Positions 17,896-26,589 are shown, counted from the stretch's first letter. The stretch: 64,000 nt of DNA from an uncultured bacterium (GCA_900547155.1 URFH01000003.1:59303-123302); one strand, 5' to 3'. Numbers and translations: made by a program. Notes: a model not told the origin generated them from the sequence alone.

Positions 17896-18727
17896 AGTTC
17901 AATGTCCTGCAAAAATAAATCTTACGCTCGAAGTGCTCAACAGGCGCGAAGACGGCTTCCATAACATAAAAAGCATTATGCAGACAATAAGCCTCTATGA
18001 TTTTTTAACCGTAAAGGCGGAATCCGGCACGGGAATTGAAATTTTGCTCGACGGGAACTCGGATAAAATCCCTTATGACGAAAAAAACCTTGTTTTTAAG
18101 GCAGCGAAAGCGTTTCTCGAAAGAGCGGGCATAAATAATGTGAAAATTTCAATTTTTATTGAAAAAAATATTCCGGTCGAGGCGGGTCTTGCCGGCGGGA
18201 GCACGGATGGTGCGGGAACTTTCTTTGCCTTGAACGAACTGTTTGAAAAACCCTTGAACAAGGGCGAAATTGAAGAACTTTGCGCATTTCTGGGGTCGGA
18301 TTTGAATTTTTGTTTAAACGGCGGAACTGCTATTTGTACGGGCAGGGGTGAAAATACTGAAAAATTGCCCTCTCCTGCGCTGAATATCTCGCTAATTAAA
18401 CCTCTTGGCTTTGGAATAAGCGCTAAAGAGGCATATACAAAATTTGCGGGCTTAAAAGATAAATCCGTGCCGGATAATACGAAAAAAATGGCTGAATTGC
18501 TCACAAACGGCGGTTTTGACGGCAAATTGCTCTATAACAGCCTTGAAAATGCGGTTATTGGCGACTACAGCGAGCTTCGCGAAATTAAAACAGCGCTTCC
18601 GAACGCAATGATGTCGGGTTCCGGCCCTACATTTTTTGTTCTTGAGGAAAAAGTCAATCAAAAATTTGCGAATATGCTTGTTATTGAGGGGCTGAAAACC
18701 ACGACAGAGGGCGTAAAGGCAATATGA
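17882..18727 (+). CDS. ispE: 4-diphosphocytidyl-2-C-methyl-D-erythritol kinase
   Basis: 281 residues, GHMP-kinase fold. It phosphorylates CDP-methylerythritol in the MEP pathway to isoprenoids. The N-terminal CPAKINLTLEVLNRREDGFH is diagnostic. The ATP loop is IPVEAGLAGGSTDGAGTFFA and the C-terminal glycine motif is MMSGSGPTFFVLEE. The start lies inside the end of rsmA, so translation is probably coupled; the stop overlaps the next gene at ATGA. It indicates use of the non-mevalonate route. Confidence 0.95.
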   Translation: MKQIKVQCPAKINLTLEVLNRREDGFHNIKSIMQTISLYDFLTVKAESGTGIEILLDGNSDKIPYDEKNLVFKAAKAFLERAGINNVKISIFIEKNIPVEAGLAGGSTDGAGTFFALNELFEKPLNKGEIEELCAFLGSDLNFCLNGGTAICTGRGENTEKLPSPALNISLIKPLGFGISAKEAYTKFAGLKDKSVPDNTKKMAELLTNGGFDGKLLYNSLENAVIGDYSELREIKTALPNAMMSGSGPTFFVLEEKVNQKFANMLVIEGLKTTTEGVKAI

Positions 18728-19335
18728 AGAAAGTTTTGTGCTTCGGTGACAGCAATACGTACGGTTTTATCCCCTCTTCGGGCGGCAGATACGGCAAAGA
18801 TGTCCGCTGGACGGGAGTTTTGCAAAAAATTCTGGGCGCAGAGTATAAAATTATCGAGGAGGGCTGCAATAACAGAACCTGTTTTTCGCAAAACCCTGAC
18901 GGCAAGGCTTTTACCGGCATAAAAATCCTGCCGGAGCTTTTAGCGGCTGATTTGGACTTCGTAATTCTTTCTGTCGGGATAAATGATTTGCAGTTTCAGT
19001 ATGACAGGGATTTAGCGGATTTTTCAGCGGGAATCGGTGCTCTTATTGAACTTGTGAAATCAAAATCGCCATCAGCAAAAATTATCCTCACAGCGCCGTC
19101 AGTTATCAGTAAAAATATCCTAAAAAGCTTTTTTGCGGCGATGTTTGACAGTGAATCAATCGAAAAATCGCTAAAATTACCCGAAATTTATGAAAAATGC
19201 GCTAAAGAAAAGGGCTGTATTTTCCTTGATTTGAATAAAATCGTAAAAACCTCGGATGTTGACGGGCTTCATTATGAGGCTGAAGAACACGGGAAAATTG
19301 CAAAAGCGCTGGCTCAATTGCTTCTGAATCCGTAA
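18724..19335 (+). CDS. SGNH/GDSL-type esterase
   Basis: 203 residues without signal peptide. The catalytic blocks of SGNH hydrolases are present: block I VLCFGDSNTYGF (Ser in GDSN), a block II/III region VILSVGINDLQF (GxND), and block V DVDGLHYEAEEH (Asp and His). The substrate could be an acetylated sugar or a lipid ester and cannot be read from the sequence. It is translationally coupled to ispE through a four-base overlap, although no metabolic link is evident. It converges with hydE and overlaps it by 22 bases. Confidence 0.85.
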   Translation: MKKVLCFGDSNTYGFIPSSGGRYGKDVRWTGVLQKILGAEYKIIEEGCNNRTCFSQNPDGKAFTGIKILPELLAADLDFVILSVGINDLQFQYDRDLADFSAGIGALIELVKSKSPSAKIILTAPSVISKNILKSFFAAMFDSESIEKSLKLPEIYEKCAKEKGCIFLDLNKIVKTSDVDGLHYEAEEHGKIAKALAQLLLNP

Positions 19336-20330
19336 TTTTTTGAAACTATGCGCCCGATTGTCGCGATTTTTCTTTCTATCTGGCTTCTGTTTTGCTTCAA
19401 ATCGCCGTTTGCACCGATTTTTTCCGGATAAATTTCATATTTCAGGCTGTACTCGGGATTTGTTACATTGGGCATAATGACATTTGCGCCGCTTTGCAGC
19501 GCAATTATTCTGCCGTTCGGATTTAATGTTTCCATGGCTGTTGTTGCCGGAATATTGACATTTTTGAGCAAAATTCTGGTCAACGCCATCACTTTTAGCG
19601 CAAGCGTGAAATTTCCGGGCTTTGAAGCTCTTAAAGGCGTTTGCGGATGCGGAATAAAAGGCCCAATCCCCACCATATCCGCGTCGAGCTCCTTAAAAAA
19701 GAGAATATCATCCGCAAGCGACTCAATTGTCTGCCCCTCAAGCCCCACAAGGCAGCCTGTACCCGTTTCAAAGCCGAGTTTTTTCAAATTGCAGAGGCAT
19801 TTTTTTCGGTTTCCAAAATCCATGTGCGGGTGCATTGCTTTGTAAAGCTTTTTATCCGTTGTTTCAATCCTCAAAAGGAATCTGTCGGCTCCGGCGTCTT
19901 TAAAAGCCCTGTATTCCTCATAACTGCGCTCTCCTATGCTCAAAGTCAGCGCTGCGTCCAGTTTTTTTATGCCTGAGATGATTTTGCACATGATATCTGC
20001 GGTGAAATAGGAGTCTTCGCCGGATTGCAGCACGATTGTTTTGTATCCCGAATCCACTGCATTCTTAGCGCAGGAAATTATATCATCAGGCTCAATTCTG
20101 TATCTGGAAAGCTCTTTGTTTTCGCAGCGAAGCCCGCAATATTTGCAAAAACACCTGCAAATATTGGAAAATTCTATTAATCCGCGCAAATGAACCTCGT
20201 CGCCGCAATATTTTTTTCTGGTTTCATCAGCGAGTTTAAAAAGTTGCTCGTTTTGCGTGTCATCTTTTAAAATATCTATAATTTCGCTTCGTGTGTACAA
20301 TTTTTTGCCCGAATTTTCTAACAAATTCAT
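19314..20330 (-). CDS. hydE: [FeFe]-hydrogenase maturase HydE (radical SAM)
   Basis: 338 residues in the BioB-like radical SAM group. The Fe-S motif is CRCFCKYC (C58, C62, C65), preceded by VHLRGLIEFSNI. Further HydE landmarks are IVLQSGED, HPHMDFGNRKKCLCNLKKLG, FETGTGCLVGLEGQT and IGPFIPHPQTPL. HydE acts on the H-cluster of [FeFe]-hydrogenase together with HydF and HydG, neither of which lies in this window. The start at 20330 (MNLLEN) fits HydE length. An upstream ATG at 20369 adds 13 residues and is a possible alternative. The gene is divergent from nadA. Confidence 0.88.
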   Translation of the reverse strand: MNLLENSGKKLYTRSEIIDILKDDTQNEQLFKLADETRKKYCGDEVHLRGLIEFSNICRCFCKYCGLRCENKELSRYRIEPDDIISCAKNAVDSGYKTIVLQSGEDSYFTADIMCKIISGIKKLDAALTLSIGERSYEEYRAFKDAGADRFLLRIETTDKKLYKAMHPHMDFGNRKKCLCNLKKLGFETGTGCLVGLEGQTIESLADDILFFKELDADMVGIGPFIPHPQTPLRASKPGNFTLALKVMALTRILLKNVNIPATTAMETLNPNGRIIALQSGANVIMPNVTNPEYSLKYEIYPEKIGANGDLKQNRSQIERKIATIGRIVSKNYGFRSN

Positions 20331-20362
20331 AGTAATACAAATAAGAAAAATTTGTACGAATG

Positions 20363-20391
20363 TTGACATAGTGCCTGCGCTATGTCTTAAT
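20363..20391 (+). promoter_or_regulatory. nadA promoter with palindromic operator
   Basis: TTGACA (20363-20368) is separated by 17 bases from CTTAAT (20386-20391). The spacer is almost wholly occupied by an inverted repeat, GACATAGTGCC (20365-20375) against TGCGCTATGTC (20376-20386), with 9 of 11 pairs matching. Occupation by a dimeric regulator would block RNA polymerase. NAD synthesis genes are commonly repressed in this way, but the site does not match an NrtR, NiaR or NadR consensus that I can name with confidence. Confidence 0.6.
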
Positions 20392-20423
20392 TAAAATGGA
20401 CTAAATTGAGGGCCGGAACAAGT

Positions 20424-21332
20424 ATGAATGAGCTGATTGAAAAGATTAATAAACTTAAAAAAGAAAAAAACGCAGTAATACTCGCACATTGCTACCAGAA
20501 TGTCGAGATTGATGAAGTTGCGGATTTTGTGGGCGATTCTCTTTATTTGAGCCGGATGGCCAGAGATACGGACGCTGATATTATTGTGTTTGCGGGCGTT
20601 TCTTTTATGGCGGAAACAGCAAAACTGCTTTCTCCGGAGAAAAAAGTGCTTTTACCCCGCACAGAGTCCGGATGTTTTATGGCGGATATGATAGATGTTG
20701 AATATTTGAGAAAATTCAAGTCAGAACACCCCGGAGTGCCTGCTGTGTGCTATGTAAACTCGACTGCGGCCGTTAAAGCTGAATGCGATGTCTGCTGCAC
20801 AAGCTCAAACGCCCTGAATATCGTAAAAAATCTGAATGTTCCCGAGGTTCTGTTTTTGCCTGATACGTATTTGGGAAAATGGGTCGAATCAAAGCTCGAT
20901 GGCGTAAAAGTCACTACTTACAACGGTTTTTGCCCGACGCACCTGCTTATTAGACCCGAAGATATGGAAAATTCCCGTAAAAATCACCCTGCGGCAAAAA
21001 TTCTTGCGCACCCTGAATGCCATTACGAAGTTTCTGCGCTGGCGGACTTTGTCGGCAGCACAAAAGCGATTATGGATTACGTTAAAAATTCAGATGAAAA
21101 GGAATTCGTTATTGCTACGGAAAAAGGCGTTGTTGACCGCCTGACGCGTGATTATCCGGAAAGAAAATTCTATCTTATAAAGGATACAATTGTTTGCAAA
21201 AACATGAAATGGAATACGCTGGATGATATCTACTATTCCCTGCTCAATGAAGAGCACGAAATCACGCTCGATGCTTCTGTTGCAAAAAATGCAATGGCTT
21301 GCATAAACAGAATGTTTGAGATGAACAAATAG
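20424..21332 (+). CDS. nadA: Quinolinate synthase
   Basis: 302 residues. It is a [4Fe-4S] enzyme that condenses iminoaspartate with dihydroxyacetone phosphate to quinolinate in de novo NAD synthesis. Recognised by ILAHCYQNVEIDEVADFVGD near the N-terminus, cluster cysteines in CYVNSTAAVKAECDVCCTSS, then NGFCPTH and HPECHYE, and the TEKGVVDRL segment. The ATG at 20424 is chosen over a TTG at 20406, since the purine-rich GAGGGCCGGA precedes it. The partner genes nadB and nadC lie 18 kb away at 39156-41610. Confidence 0.95.
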   Translation: MNELIEKINKLKKEKNAVILAHCYQNVEIDEVADFVGDSLYLSRMARDTDADIIVFAGVSFMAETAKLLSPEKKVLLPRTESGCFMADMIDVEYLRKFKSEHPGVPAVCYVNSTAAVKAECDVCCTSSNALNIVKNLNVPEVLFLPDTYLGKWVESKLDGVKVTTYNGFCPTHLLIRPEDMENSRKNHPAAKILAHPECHYEVSALADFVGSTKAIMDYVKNSDEKEFVIATEKGVVDRLTRDYPERKFYLIKDTIVCKNMKWNTLDDIYYSLLNEEHEITLDASVAKNAMACINRMFEMNK

Positions 21333-21343
21333 TCCTCAAAGCG

Positions 21344-22336
21344 TCAAATTTTTCTTATTTCATCGGCAATTATTTTGATTTCGTCCGTTAAATCGGCAGA
21401 ACTTTTGATGTTTTTCTGAATTTCTTTTGCAAATTCGGCTTTTTGAAAATCTCCGAGGTTGTTTATCCTGAAATATTCGCTCAAAACCTTTGTCATGGGC
21501 AAATCCGACTTAAAATCAGCCACACAGCACTGGAATATATTTTTGTAACGGTTGTTTATCGTCCTTTTTATTAAAAACAGTGAAAAAAGGTCTTCAAATT
21601 CTCCATGCTCAATCAAATGAATTTTGTCGGTTTTTCTTAAAACAGATTTTATTGATTCGGCAGTTTTTTTTGCGTCAGCGTCAAGAAGTACAAAAATCGG
21701 CAGCTTTAGCTCATCTTTTAATTCGCAGTAGAGCTTTGCAACCTGATTTTTGCCGCCCGCGCTAATTAAATGCACCCCGTATTTGTTAAAATCATAGCCG
21801 TATGCCGCACAAAATGAAGGCAGGAGAATTTCCTCCGTTATTCCCTCGCAAAGAACGACTTTTTCAACGGGAAATTTCAGATTGTAGCGTTCGCGCAGCT
21901 CTTTTGCGCATAGATTGTTTTTTTTATACAAAATCAGCCGTTTGAGGTTGAGCGGCGTCGAATTATCCTTTCTGACCAGCCCAAGAGCGCTGTCAAAATC
22001 AAGATTTGCGCTAACAAGCTCCTTGAGCTCATCTGTGAGGTTGTATGAGCTGTTTTCTTCTTTGCTGATGAGTTTGTTTATCGGCTTATTTGCATTGATT
22101 GCGCTCAAATGCTCTTTTATCGAGGCATTCCAGATGATTTCAACGTATTTTATGTACGTTTTTGTGTCGAGTTTTTCAATTTTTGCACGGCTTAGCTTTG
22201 GGAAAAGAAGATATTTTGAAAGTAATTCATTAAAAACGCGGTAATATTTAAATCCCGGATATTTAAATCTCGTCAGCCTGTCAAGGCTCAATACCAAATC
22301 CTGCCTGCTCACCGGATTGAATTTAATCTCTTCCAA
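21344..22336 (-). CDS. Stand-alone OLD-type TOPRIM protein
   Basis: 330 residues. The C-terminal half holds a TOPRIM fold of the OLD-nuclease type: KVVLCEGITEEILLPSF with the conserved glutamate, a central SAGGKNQVAKLY, and PIFVLLDADAKKTAESI with the DxD pair. The N-terminal 150 residues are helical and have no Walker motif, so the ABC-ATPase part of typical OLD proteins is missing. It starts at TTG (GGAAG eight bases upstream). A nuclease or nucleotidyl-transfer role is possible; no toxin-antitoxin or Gabija-type partner (UvrD-like helicase) is adjacent. Confidence 0.7.
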   Translation of the reverse strand: MEEIKFNPVSRQDLVLSLDRLTRFKYPGFKYYRVFNELLSKYLLFPKLSRAKIEKLDTKTYIKYVEIIWNASIKEHLSAINANKPINKLISKEENSSYNLTDELKELVSANLDFDSALGLVRKDNSTPLNLKRLILYKKNNLCAKELRERYNLKFPVEKVVLCEGITEEILLPSFCAAYGYDFNKYGVHLISAGGKNQVAKLYCELKDELKLPIFVLLDADAKKTAESIKSVLRKTDKIHLIEHGEFEDLFSLFLIKRTINNRYKNIFQCCVADFKSDLPMTKVLSEYFRINNLGDFQKAEFAKEIQKNIKSSADLTDEIKIIADEIRKI

Positions 22337-22436
22337 AGTCTTTTTCTTCCTTGCTTAACATTTTTTATAAATATATATCAAAAATAGCAATTTTAAAAAC
22401 TTTTGTGTTTTATAAAAGTATAGGTAGGGAAAAATT

Positions 22437-23834
22437 GTGTTAAATATTTCAGGCTTAAATTCAATATCTTCGCAAAATATTTATCAGGCAAAAGCTGATA
22501 AGGTTAATTCTGCGCCTGTTTCCGCACCGCAAGTTCATTTTAATGCACTGAACAATGTTTCCGTACCTTTTAAAGCCCTGCCCTCTTTCGGTGCGCCGCG
22601 TTTGCGTACTTCTCTTTCAAATAATGATGAAAAAAACAAATATAACACGGTTACAGCCCATCTGGATAAGAAGACTAAGAAAAATTTGAACGAGCTTTTG
22701 AAAACCGGCAAACTTCTCGACGCGAACTCAAATGACCGCTCAACAACCCTTGATAATCTTTACAAAATAGCAACGAATTCCCGCGTTGCAGGGCTGAGCA
22801 GCGAAAAAATTCTTGCAGAAGTTATTAACAAAATCCACCATCCCTACTCAATTACCCAAAAATTCGGAGATATCCCCGCGCAAATGCAGCAGGAGATTCT
22901 TAACAACGAAAATAAAACCGCAAATCGCCCTGTTGAGGCTTCTGAATTGAATGTGCATTCCAGCACATGCCCTGCGGCAAGTATTGAGTTCAATCTCGCC
23001 CACAAAATGCCCGCAGAATTCGCAAGAATCGCAGATGGGCTGACTTCTGAAAAAATGAGTGTTACTAAAAATCTGAAACTCAACGAACTTTCCCAGAGTA
23101 CGATTGATATTATCTGGATGTTGAACGAATTTAACATTCCGCATAAGCTGGATAGCTGGAACGAATTAACTGTCGAGCTAAAACCCGACAGAAATGCGAT
23201 TGTAAGGGCAAGAGTGCAGAATACTTATCAGGATGCCGGCGAACGCTCGCCTCTGGATGTGCTTATGCAGTCAACTTTTATGAATGTAGGCGCTCAGAAC
23301 ACTTATAACTCGCTAAATGACAAAAGAATCCCGAAATATAACGATGATGACGGCGGTTTAACCGATATTGAAAAGAATTTTGCCGAAGAAATGGTTACAG
23401 GCAAAGGCAGGGTTTGCGTTACTTATCAAAAAATCGAATACACCGATGACCCGAACAGCCAGAACGGCAAACTCGTCGGATATGAATGCCAGCCGCAGGA
23501 AACCTTGCAGCACATCACAGATACCCTCAAAGGCGGCGATAATGTCATTATCGGATATATTTACACGGATGATTCAAATAACGTAATCGGCGGCCATGAA
23601 ATCACCATCACAGGAATCGAAAAAGGCAAAGACGGTAAAAAATATTTTGTTTGCAACGACACTGACGATGGAATTGAAGCGCCAATCAAGTACCCTGTTG
23701 ACGAATTTCTGCCCAAAATCCACCATGCCGGCATTCCCCTGAATGTTCTTGAGGGAAAAGTCGAGTTTGTTGACGGCTGGCGCGAACTTATGCAGTATTA
23801 CAAAGAATCAAAAACAGCGTCGCAGGCTGCGTAG
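22437..23834 (+). CDS. Unknown protein, candidate papain-like cysteine peptidase fold
   Basis: 465 residues, GTG start with TAGGTAGGGA upstream. No signal peptide. The N-terminal 60 residues are low in structure and carry VHFNALNN and PFKALPSFGAP, similar to short Phe-Gly/Ala motifs in other proteins of this window. The C-terminal half has the spacing of a papain-like site: HSSTCPAASIEF (C178), a long interval, GGHEITITGIEKG (H387) and YFVCNDTDDG (N407/D408). A C39-like or transglutaminase-like enzyme is therefore plausible, but I do not recognise the family. It is convergent with the fumarase gene, two bases apart. Confidence 0.7.
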   Translation: MLNISGLNSISSQNIYQAKADKVNSAPVSAPQVHFNALNNVSVPFKALPSFGAPRLRTSLSNNDEKNKYNTVTAHLDKKTKKNLNELLKTGKLLDANSNDRSTTLDNLYKIATNSRVAGLSSEKILAEVINKIHHPYSITQKFGDIPAQMQQEILNNENKTANRPVEASELNVHSSTCPAASIEFNLAHKMPAEFARIADGLTSEKMSVTKNLKLNELSQSTIDIIWMLNEFNIPHKLDSWNELTVELKPDRNAIVRARVQNTYQDAGERSPLDVLMQSTFMNVGAQNTYNSLNDKRIPKYNDDDGGLTDIEKNFAEEMVTGKGRVCVTYQKIEYTDDPNSQNGKLVGYECQPQETLQHITDTLKGGDNVIIGYIYTDDSNNVIGGHEITITGIEKGKDGKKYFVCNDTDDGIEAPIKYPVDEFLPKIHHAGIPLNVLEGKVEFVDGWRELMQYYKESKTASQAA

Positions 23835-23835
23835 G

Positions 23836-25176
23836 CTATAAATTAACTTTTAAAGGCAAATTTTCAACCTCCAGCCTGAAAACAGCCTCTGCACCAAGGT
23901 CTTCAAATGCGACTACCTCCGCACTTATGACACATCCGGCTAAAAGGAAGGCAATTCCTCCGTAAGCCGTAAAATATCTGGCTTTATGGCTTTTTATAAG
24001 CTTTGAGCTCTCTTTTGAGCGTTCGCCTTTGCCAATCATCGCGATTACGCCATTTTTGAGCATTAAATCCGTGTATTTGTCCATTCTTGCGGAAGTTGTC
24101 GGCCCGATTGGCCCTATAACTTCGTCCGGCGCGGCAGGACATGGCCCTGCGTAGAAAATAATCTTATTTTTGAGCTCCAGCGGCAATTTTTGACCGTTTT
24201 CAAGCATTTCTTTTATTCTGGCATGGGCTGCGTCGCGCGCAGTGTATATTTCGCCGGACAAAAGAATCTCCCCGCCGGAATTTAGCGCCCTGATTTTTTC
24301 AATTTCACCGGTATTTATCTTTAAACCGCCGGTTTTTCGCTCAATTGCTCCGGGAGTATAGTCCGTATTCTTGTATTTTATGCCATTTTCGCTTATAACG
24401 CACCCGCTGTGGCGCATACAGTGGCAATTTAGCGTCACTGCAACGGGTAAAGAGGCAATATGTGTTGGCGCGGTTAAAATTTTTGCGTCCAGCACTTCAC
24501 AGCCCTCCAGATAGCCAAGAAGCTCGTTTTTCAGCGCTATTTCCGCCGCTGACATAGGCGAAAAGAACGCCTTTTTTGAAAGCAGCGCCGCATAATCCAT
24601 TGTTCCGCCTGCGCCAATCCCCAGAACCAGCGGCGGACAGGCCCTTTCACCTGCTTTTTGGATTGTTTCTTTGATAAATTCAAAAATCTCCTCTTTTGTG
24701 TCGGCCGGATTGAACATTTTTACCGCGCCGTAGTTTTCAGAACCCGCGCCTTTAACCAGCAAATTTATCTCTATTTCATCGCCGGAGCTAATTTCTGTGT
24801 ATATTATTGCCGGCGTGTTTGTTTTAGTGTTTTTTCGCTCAAAAATAGCGTTTGAAACAACGGATTTTCTGTAAAAATTTTCTTCGTAAGCCTTTGCAAC
24901 GGCGTTATTGAGCGCATTTTCGAGATTTTCGCCTGAAATTTGCACATTTTGTCCGACTTTCACAAATAAAACCACCTGCCCCGTATCCTGACAGAGCGGA
25001 CGGGATTTTTTGTGCGAAATTTCGATATTTTGGAGAATCAAAGCGTATTTTTCATCGCCTGTGCTGTTGTAAAGCCCTAAAATTTTCTCGTAAAACGGCT
25101 TTTCAATGGTCGTATTTGCGATTACGCAAAGATTATAAACTGCTTCTTTTATCTTGTCTGTATGAATTAGCGGCAT
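23836..25176 (-). CDS. fumA: Class I fumarate hydratase (alpha and beta parts fused)
   Basis: 446 residues. It is an oxygen-sensitive [4Fe-4S] hydro-lyase interconverting fumarate and malate. The N-terminal part (about 1-270) holds RPLCQDTGQVVLFV and ERACPPLVLGIGAGGT; the third cluster cysteine lies in CHCMRHSGCV. The C-terminal part (about 285-446) is the beta-type swivelling domain with LLSGEIYTARDAAHARI, GPIGPTTSARMD and MIGKGERS. The fused form is shorter than E. coli FumA (548). Tartrate dehydratase is the main alternative. No Shine-Dalgarno sequence precedes the ATG; see the promoter/hairpin entry. Confidence 0.92.
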   Translation of the reverse strand: MPLIHTDKIKEAVYNLCVIANTTIEKPFYEKILGLYNSTGDEKYALILQNIEISHKKSRPLCQDTGQVVLFVKVGQNVQISGENLENALNNAVAKAYEENFYRKSVVSNAIFERKNTKTNTPAIIYTEISSGDEIEINLLVKGAGSENYGAVKMFNPADTKEEIFEFIKETIQKAGERACPPLVLGIGAGGTMDYAALLSKKAFFSPMSAAEIALKNELLGYLEGCEVLDAKILTAPTHIASLPVAVTLNCHCMRHSGCVISENGIKYKNTDYTPGAIERKTGGLKINTGEIEKIRALNSGGEILLSGEIYTARDAAHARIKEMLENGQKLPLELKNKIIFYAGPCPAAPDEVIGPIGPTTSARMDKYTDLMLKNGVIAMIGKGERSKESSKLIKSHKARYFTAYGGIAFLLAGCVISAEVVAFEDLGAEAVFRLEVENLPLKVNL

Positions 25177-25211
25177 AAGATTATCATATAACCTTATGCC
25201 GGCTTGTGCAA
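25171..25211 (-). promoter_or_regulatory. Fumarase promoter with inverted repeat over the start codon
   Basis: Read leftward: TTGCAC (25211-25206), a 17-base spacer, TATGAT (25188-25183), six bases, then the ATG at 25176. Perfect nine-base arms CGGCATAAG (25171-25179 on the plus strand) and CTTATGCCG (25193-25201) flank the -10 box. One arm covers the start codon. The short transcript begun at this promoter would lack the upstream arm. RNA reading through from the gene at 25216-26424 would fold and hide the AUG. Confidence 0.55.
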
Positions 25212-25215
25212 ATTT

Positions 25216-26424
25216 TTACGCTGCAGTTGTTGTTTTTGTCTGTTGGGGCATTGAAGCTTTAGAAAGAGCCTGCGAATACTGATTCATATCGTAGCCTGCG
25301 CCGTTAAAACCGGGAACTGTCGGGATATTTAGGCCGTTTGCTGCGGTCATTGAGCCGAATTGTCCGATATTTTGTGCTGCTGAGTTGTCTGATTGTGTTT
25401 TTGCTGTGTTTTGTGTTTCAATCTGGCTTTGTGCTGCGTTGAGGATTTCTTCTGCCTGTGCAAGAACTGCCTGCGCTTCTGCATTGTTTGGATCGTATTT
25501 GAGAACCTCAGCGGCCTTTTGTGCGGCATTAGCTGCGAGTGAAATCTGCATTTCGGGCGAATTTTCGCATTGTTTTGCAATATTTTCAGCCTGAGTGCCG
25601 CTTGCTTTTTCAAGTTCGGATTTTCCGACCACTGCTTTTGCTGCTTTACCTGCAAAATACATGCCGATTGTACCGCCGATGAAACCGCCGACGAATTTGC
25701 CGACTGCTGTGCCGATTCCGGGGCAGATTGCGGTTCCGATTGCCGCACCGGCAGCTGAACCTGCAACTTCGCCTGCTGTCCAGCCAGCTGCACCCGCAGC
25801 AACTGAAGCAACTGTTTTTCCTGTCTGTTTTAAGCCTGCACCGGTGCCGAGAGTTTTGAAAGTAGGTACAATTTCCGTGAATAATCTGATTGTACCGTCA
25901 ATCGCAATCATCCAGCCTGCACCGGATTTACCCATGAGCTGTCCGAAGCCTGTTGCTCTTAATTTTTTGTATCCGGGGATTAAATCAAGGGTTTTTCCGA
26001 GGAATTTTCTATCTTTTTGAAGAGCTGCTTTTTCAGCGTCTGTCATTTTATGGAAAAGTTTATCTTTCTGCTCAACAAGAACTTTTTTAGCGTTTCCTGC
26101 AAAATCATAACGTTTATTTGAGGGATTAGCTAAAAATGCATCTTTTTCCGCTTTAATTGTGCTAAACGGATGTTTGAAATTCTTTTTTAACCACGGAAAA
26201 GCCTGAATTCCGCCAAAAATTGATAAAAATAAAGGTGTTCCGGATAAAGCTGACCCCAGAGTTTCTTCAGGGCAAATTGAATCGTTTCCGAAAGTGTAGC
26301 CTGCAAGATTTTTAATAACATTTTGATTTGCTACTGCCGCACCCTGCAAACCTTTCTGAAAACCGCTGTTTACGTTTCCAAAAGCCGGAACATATTGATT
26401 TGTATAACCAATGTTGTTAATCAT
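25216..26424 (-). CDS. Glycine-zipper protein of unknown function
   Basis: 402 residues, AAGG before the ATG. The N-terminus reads NQYVPAFGNVNSGFQKG, one of the Phe-Gly motifs shared with neighbours, and there is no classical signal peptide. A central segment (about 195-270) is a run of small residues with GxxxG spacing (AAGWTAGEVAGSAAGAAIG, then VGGFIGGTIGMYFAGKAAKA). This is like glycine-zipper domains that insert into or pack within membranes. The C-terminal 130 residues are Ala/Gln/Asn-rich, with a possible TPR-like AAEVLKYDPNNAEAQAVLAQ. It lies 39 bases upstream of the fumarase gene on the same strand. Confidence 0.7.
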   Translation of the reverse strand: MINNIGYTNQYVPAFGNVNSGFQKGLQGAAVANQNVIKNLAGYTFGNDSICPEETLGSALSGTPLFLSIFGGIQAFPWLKKNFKHPFSTIKAEKDAFLANPSNKRYDFAGNAKKVLVEQKDKLFHKMTDAEKAALQKDRKFLGKTLDLIPGYKKLRATGFGQLMGKSGAGWMIAIDGTIRLFTEIVPTFKTLGTGAGLKQTGKTVASVAAGAAGWTAGEVAGSAAGAAIGTAICPGIGTAVGKFVGGFIGGTIGMYFAGKAAKAVVGKSELEKASGTQAENIAKQCENSPEMQISLAANAAQKAAEVLKYDPNNAEAQAVLAQAEEILNAAQSQIETQNTAKTQSDNSAAQNIGQFGSMTAANGLNIPTVPGFNGAGYDMNQYSQALSKASMPQQTKTTTAA

Positions 26425-26589
26425 AACCTTACCGTAATTCTATAAAACTAACCTTATATATATAAAAACATTTGCCCTTGAAAAATTGCGCAAAGTGAAA
26501 AAATTGTAATTATTTGTAAACAAATCTGAAGAAATTGGCAAAAAATGAGCTTTATTAGCATTATATAAACAGACGTTAAGGTGGAAGAA

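Noticed and set aside
25347..26020. Overlapping ORFs opposite or out of frame with the glycine-zipper gene
   Set aside because: Their Ala/Gln/Cys-rich composition is a shadow of the biased codons of the real gene; none has a ribosome site.
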